A stretch of 27,587 bases of DNA from a virus, in the IMG/VR virus record IMGVR_UViG_3300031957_001881, positions 1-27,587 of that record; one strand, written 5' to 3'. Each line of letters opens with the position of its first letter. The first letter of the stretch is position 1. This document shows positions 25,401 through 27,587 of this stretch, one piece after another. Under the pieces are notes generated by a model. That model ran no database searches. It saw only the letters and a program-made list of their open reading frames with translations, and was not told where the DNA came from. The position numbers and the translations under genes are program-made.

Positions 25401-27293
25401 GTAGGGAAGAAAGGTAACGCACACAGAGACTTTCTAGAGCAAGCCTTAATTAGACCTTTAAATAGAGCCAACAAAGAGCTTGATACAGCTAGACAAAGTA
25501 TAGCTAACGACTTTAAATCTTTAAACAAAAGATTTCCTGATGTTAAAAGTAAACTTAAAAAGAAAACACCAGAAGGTGATTTTACCAATGAAGACGCTAT
25601 AAGAGTTTATCTATGGGATACCAACGGTTATGATATACCTGGTATAACTAAAACAGATCAAAAGAATTTAGTTGACTATATCAACTCTAATCCAGAGCTG
25701 AAAGCTTACGCGGATACTTTAAGTGTTATATCTAAACAAGAAGCTTACGTGAGCCCTACAGAAGGGTGGGAGTCTGGTGATATTAGAATGGATCTAAACG
25801 ACGCAACTGGTAGGGTTGGTAGAGAAGAGTATTTCGCGGAGTTTTTACAAAACACGGATATAATATTTTCTAAAGAAAACCTCAACAAGATTGAAGCTGG
25901 GTACGGTAAAGGTGTTAGAGAAGCTTTAGAGGATATGTTGTACCGAATTAAAACTGGTAGAAACAGACCTAGTGGAAGCAACGCTTTAGTAAATAGATTT
26001 GTTAACTATATAAATGGGGCTGTTGGTAGTGTTATGTTCTTTAATATAAGATCAGCTGTTCTTCAGCAGATGTCTATAGTGAACTACATAAACTTTGCTG
26101 ATAACAACATGTTTAACGCAGCTAAGGCTTTTGCTGACCAAAAACAATACTGGAGCGATTGGTCTTACATTTTTAACTCTGACATGCTAAAGCAGAGAAG
26201 AGGTGGTATACAGACTGATGTTAACGGATCTGAGCTAGCTGAAACTATCAGTAAGTCTAAATTCCCTGTGAGAACTTTAATAAGGGAGCTCTTGAAGATT
26301 GGTTTTACACCTACACAAATCGGTGATAATATAGCTATTGCAACCGGTGGCGCTACATATTACAGAAATAGAATTAAAACATATTTAAAGCAAGGTTTAT
26401 CTAAGACTGAAGCTGAGGCAAAAGCTTGGACAGATTTCCAAGATATAACGCAGTCTACTCAGCAGTCCGCTAGACCAGACATGGTATCTCAGCAACAAGC
26501 CTCGCCATTAGGTAAGTTTATACTAGCGTTTCAAAACGTAACATCTCAGTTTAACAGGTTGGGTAAAAAAGCGTTTTTGGATATAAAAAACAGAAGAATA
26601 ACAAAGCCTAATACTTCGCAGTTCCAAAGCGATGTGTCTAACGCGTCTAGAATCATGTATTACTTTGCTGTGCAAAACATGATATTCTATGGACTACAGA
26701 CGGCTTTATTTGCCGCTCTGTTTGACGACAACGAGGATGACGAAAGGTTTCTCAAAAAGAAAGAGAGAATGATAAACGGTAGTATTGACTCTGTTTTAAG
26801 AGGAAGCGGAGTCATGGGAGCTGTTGTAGCTACAGTTAAAAACATGGCCATGAAGTTTGCAGAGCAAAGAGAAGCAGGTTATAATAAAGATGAAAGCGCT
26901 GTTTTAATGGAAATGCTAAACGTATCTCCACCTTTAGGTATAAAAGCTAGAAAAATAGTTAACGCTGAAAAAACGTTAAACTATAACAAAAAAGCTATAG
27001 AAGAAATGGAAACTTTTGATATTGACAATCCTCAATGGTCCGCAGCCACCAGTTACATTGAAGGTGTGACTAATGTTCCGTTAAACAGACTGTACAACAA
27101 AACACAAAACATGAGAGAAGCTTTAAACAACCAGCACTCGGCTTGGCAAAGAGCGTTAATGTCCATGGGTTGGAGTAAATATAACCTAGGAGCTTATGAA
27201 GAAGAGAAAGACTCTACTTCGTCTAAACCAAAAAGCACATCACGAGGCAGTTCATCAAGGAGTGGATCATCGAGGGGTGGAGGTAAAAGATAA
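19416..27293 (+). CDS. Giant polyvalent internal virion protein: membrane-active, zincin, PD-(D/E)XK, ART-in-HAD
   Basis: This 2625-residue protein is the largest in the window. Glycine-rich hydrophobic stretches at ~190-250 and ~288-355 suit membrane insertion. A zincin-like site, HEILHG, lies at 621-626, with a candidate third ligand E683 in DEWFTAFSDAI. A PD-(D/E)XK-like site has E1228, D1262 (LPDIQIRI) and E1275-A-K1277. A 33-residue tandem repeat spans 1566-1630. A HAD phosphatase core carries D1636-F-D1638 (VLDFDDTLA), T1851 (FVLTARS) and D1907-D1908 (FYFADDA). An ADP-ribosyltransferase-like segment (~1658-1785, LFNGSPKSF to TVVFDKSAI) interrupts that core. Residues ~1940-2600 are helical, a type shared with other phage polyvalent proteins, and the protein ends in a Ser/Arg/Gly-rich tail. 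It is probably packaged and ejected. No DxDGD polymerase motif is present. Individual activities are inferred from motifs. Confidence 0.75.
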   Translation: MYELNGEQVDLARLKELAGNYNMDVNTYIQKMTDKGRLVVKQGGAAATDAGAVPQIVPVGMESASVDTSLGQLSASEDELPEDKGWFEDMFTAISGGAKAGSGVGEAFDVYRQGRNISEEDLKGFVKAANAMTENPETNEAASWRKDTEKHGGGFLGGFMGLLENPGYAPQFIASSFATMVSSLVDSEEVAAATTVGAGVGYGAGSGIGALGGSIGGPIGTALGYVGGGAAGAIGGGMAGLVGAMETGLTLTDLLRDELGDKDFNEKNIRALLNDKDVMDRVKSRSLARGLTIGAVEGLTMGLSRGVGGKIITSAATKGAVGLSKAGLKTGAKVAAATTGVEMVGGGGGEALGMLAAGQELKGEEIFLEAIGEAKGAVNTSDIVKSALTNTSYKLNGEDVTADKIKETIDNPNTSKADLAKMKIEVTGDKAFDNYVKSKQNDAIIDSQIDTRITDQKDRDKLTELEIEREKAKADTKKEGAYKVPDAEKKLSDIENEISDIIGKYEGAVGYGETETAKEVAKVRRDIKISDTIAFAEAAGKKIGKDVHVADDNASAQELFNKIREEHNKNAEEHNAANPDDQIKLIKDEDVSNADGFIVGDSIVINKDIAGKRGAISVGSHEILHGILAKHMQGLDVSGKKELISSFKNVLSEKQLTAVTKRLQDNYQEQIQEDPEFLETTDEWFTAFSDAIEKGQITFEDTLFTKIRDILHKVFKRYNVNKEFADGQAAYDFLKEYHKNVQEGKLGKRAIALAGGGVTASETSFSRSKAVEAVNAIEDVIRKGALGRDGKYTKKDFQESREFDDVLDSIIENGGAINSYIKAVVKSPKEREKAIRILGERLLNYDPQAQRKTDSTEPVTIGEFLMANKDFARLVAKKELAVEGQEQATTTSIDTQDQYGRTVSETIADTTEETVADTKKQQKQRVLQSLAEVTLDNKKIINLKTQLKIADLIEQNPANLEERLTELVKKEVTKAVQKEMGGISFKKGEVKVSEEYKAFMAFNYENIIKGLDVTTIKNNYKTLFELTKIGVEEKRTKKADKPSLKKDSNFRKAVFKIETNKAKFTKFFTDTASDVKPQSHFNKLRGRQAGLAKLIAEGIVKDAINTEIEETSTNIDAIVEAKLRDFANKLDRQKSEVLGNYNDQVKFSKSEVKAAVDLKNLIESGEIVFDTNGKTLPKYTKKYSKKVRDFVYKELYTAGLLKDVNDLKFIGAAFRKLVKAGKRGIQYEAFLIDQAIAIEKKYGKDVLEVTMREPSEKGGLPDIQIRIQGQLFNIEAKMSNAQYSSVTFAVDAGGNFIIKKDYTFNDALMEALGKPAQEKINQVKKHLKKKYGYDWENISVLPSEYYNDFKELVGTTLASMEIDLDLVSEIYNKKANYPVSTIQLMGRGLFHMGDGPNPLNLPKLEGKAVINLRVIPNTQYTKVDIKNINSMSDTELLALAEKMKDPEYFRPVQRVATDFEMGSASRNDLIKAIKVQRAKSYSRIKTGLKTLTFRAIPIIPKSTLETLKSDKSIGSLTRLDALVRSKEVAAMETQRKAKEAKILSNAVKTSRASFSKSTSNENIVKVGKWNLDISTKQGKKIAAELANIKTVSSSEFKRVGRWSLDTSTKEGKSILAQLEEIPTVSSSETKGITVLDFDDTLATTKSEVIVIDPNITQEKLFNGSPKSFKQLGDRAGLVFLASEVREAEAYAESNRGEVKEIYVDKSKIGTEAQLLSKIEELGYSTEDALAYELIDTRFPNSLKQGEISKVIKALKKDGLSGVEYTDGAQVTGKNTKSTVVFDKSAISETPIGSMKINAEEFAKQGAGLLAQGAKFDFSEFNKVVEGKTAPLFNKAMKLAGKFGTDNMFVLTARSPESAKAIKQFLDAQGLNIPLKNITGLGKSEAEAKALWIAEKVGEGYNDFYFADDAIQNVKAVKNMLDQFDVKSKVQQARVKFSQSMDGEFNKILEDILGIEAVKRFSSMKARKRGESKGKFRFFIPPSHEDFVGLLYNFMGVGKKGNAHRDFLEQALIRPLNRANKELDTARQSIANDFKSLNKRFPDVKSKLKKKTPEGDFTNEDAIRVYLWDTNGYDIPGITKTDQKNLVDYINSNPELKAYADTLSVISKQEAYVSPTEGWESGDIRMDLNDATGRVGREEYFAEFLQNTDIIFSKENLNKIEAGYGKGVREALEDMLYRIKTGRNRPSGSNALVNRFVNYINGAVGSVMFFNIRSAVLQQMSIVNYINFADNNMFNAAKAFADQKQYWSDWSYIFNSDMLKQRRGGIQTDVNGSELAETISKSKFPVRTLIRELLKIGFTPTQIGDNIAIATGGATYYRNRIKTYLKQGLSKTEAEAKAWTDFQDITQSTQQSARPDMVSQQQASPLGKFILAFQNVTSQFNRLGKKAFLDIKNRRITKPNTSQFQSDVSNASRIMYYFAVQNMIFYGLQTALFAALFDDNEDDERFLKKKERMINGSIDSVLRGSGVMGAVVATVKNMAMKFAEQREAGYNKDESAVLMEMLNVSPPLGIKARKIVNAEKTLNYNKKAIEEMETFDIDNPQWSAATSYIEGVTNVPLNRLYNKTQNMREALNNQHSAWQRALMSMGWSKYNLGAYEEEKDSTSSKPKSTSRGSSSRSGSSRGGGKR
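24111..24305 (+). repeat. In-frame tandem repeat of 99 bases (33 residues) in the giant protein
   Basis: Two 32-residue units (residues 1566-1597 and 1599-1630) are separated by one Arg. They share the pattern VGxWxLDxSTKxGKxI, ending TVSSSE. By my count 21 of 32 positions are identical. The DNA copies have diverged more than the protein, so the duplication is old and under selection. They sit just before the HAD motif I. Confidence 0.8.
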
Positions 27294-27300
27294 ATTATAA

Positions 27301-27587
27301 ATGAAAAAAGTAATTGCATTATTAGCGTTTTCGCTGTGTATAGCAAATGTAAACGCTCAGGGGCTTAAGAAAGCTTTTAAGTTTGCTACGTTTTACGGAG
27401 CTGTAAATGGAGGTAACTCCGTATCGGATGTAGACGTCTTCTCAATTACAGATGGACTAGAAACCGAAGTTATAGCAACTCCGTTTGATTATTCTATTAC
27501 GTTTGGTGTAAGAAAGATCGCTAGACTAGGATATGAAAACCGTGGTAAAGTATTTTATGATGGTACAGAAAATTCATATGCTGACGC
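27301..27587 (+). CDS. Exported protein with Bacteroidota-type signal peptide (3' truncated by window edge)
   Basis: The frame opens with ATG at 27301, 7 bases after the giant gene's stop, and stays open to the window end (95 complete residues). It begins MKKVIALLAFSLCIANVNAQ: two lysines, a hydrophobic core and a small-residue cleavage site, with cleavage expected after NVNA leaving Gln as residue 1, a style very common in Bacteroidota. The mature part (KKAFKFATFYGAVNGGNSVS, then YSITFGVRKIARLGYENRGK) has alternating strands suggestive of an outer-membrane or periplasmic protein. Why a phage structural operon carries it is unclear; tail component, lysis helper and superinfection-exclusion factor are all possible. 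I do not recognise the family. Confidence 0.7.
   Translation, partial: MKKVIALLAFSLCIANVNAQGLKKAFKFATFYGAVNGGNSVSDVDVFSITDGLETEVIATPFDYSITFGVRKIARLGYENRGKVFYDGTENSYAD

Noticed and set aside
19416-27293. The giant protein as a virion RNA polymerase of the kind crAss-like phages encode.
   Set aside because: No DxDGD-type catalytic motif was seen. The only DxD cluster (DFDD at 1636-1639) fits HAD motif I.

Overview
The window reads as the structural (virion) module of a tailed, probably short-tailed (podovirus-like) phage of a marine or aquatic Bacteroidota host. Every credible gene lies on the + strand, packed almost end to end with gaps of 0 to about 75 bases. The DNA is AT-rich. Gene starts lack Shine-Dalgarno sequences and instead follow short A/T-only leaders, as is usual for Bacteroidota. 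The last, incomplete gene has a signal peptide ending in a Bacteroidota-like NAQ context. The order large terminase, portal, scaffold-like acidic protein, major capsid protein, adaptor/ring proteins, giant muzzle-like tail protein resembles crAss-like phages and Cellulophaga podoviruses. This assignment rests on remembered family features and not on a search.

Layout. 2-952: C-terminal part of the large terminase (5' end outside the window). 956-6033: portal, acidic scaffold-like protein and major capsid protein, followed by a strong 13-bp hairpin with a TTCG loop. 6108-9219: three head-completion or connector proteins, with a second TTCG hairpin after the first of them. 9223-14691: an 1822-residue tail muzzle/stabilization protein with propeller-like repeats. 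14693-16203: two small structural proteins of unknown function. 16245-16721: a cupin protein. 16725-27293: three proteins of the internal (ejected) virion type, ending in a 2625-residue polyvalent protein. 27301-end: start of an exported protein, cut by the window edge.

How they fit together: terminase and portal package DNA into a shell built on the scaffold and capsid proteins. The connector, ring and muzzle proteins close the vertex and form the tail. The last internal proteins are probably packaged and injected with the genome. The most unusual object is the 2625-residue protein. It carries, in order, glycine-rich membrane-active segments, a zincin-type HEILH site, a PD-(D/E)XK nuclease-like site, a 33-residue tandem repeat, a HAD-type phosphatase domain interrupted by an ADP-ribosyltransferase-like insertion, and a large C-terminal helical domain. 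A recurring F-S-[RKQ]-S motif lies between these modules and may mark linkers or processing sites. No RNA genes, CRISPR arrays, insertion sequences or integrases were seen, and no stretch over 300 bases lacks a gene.
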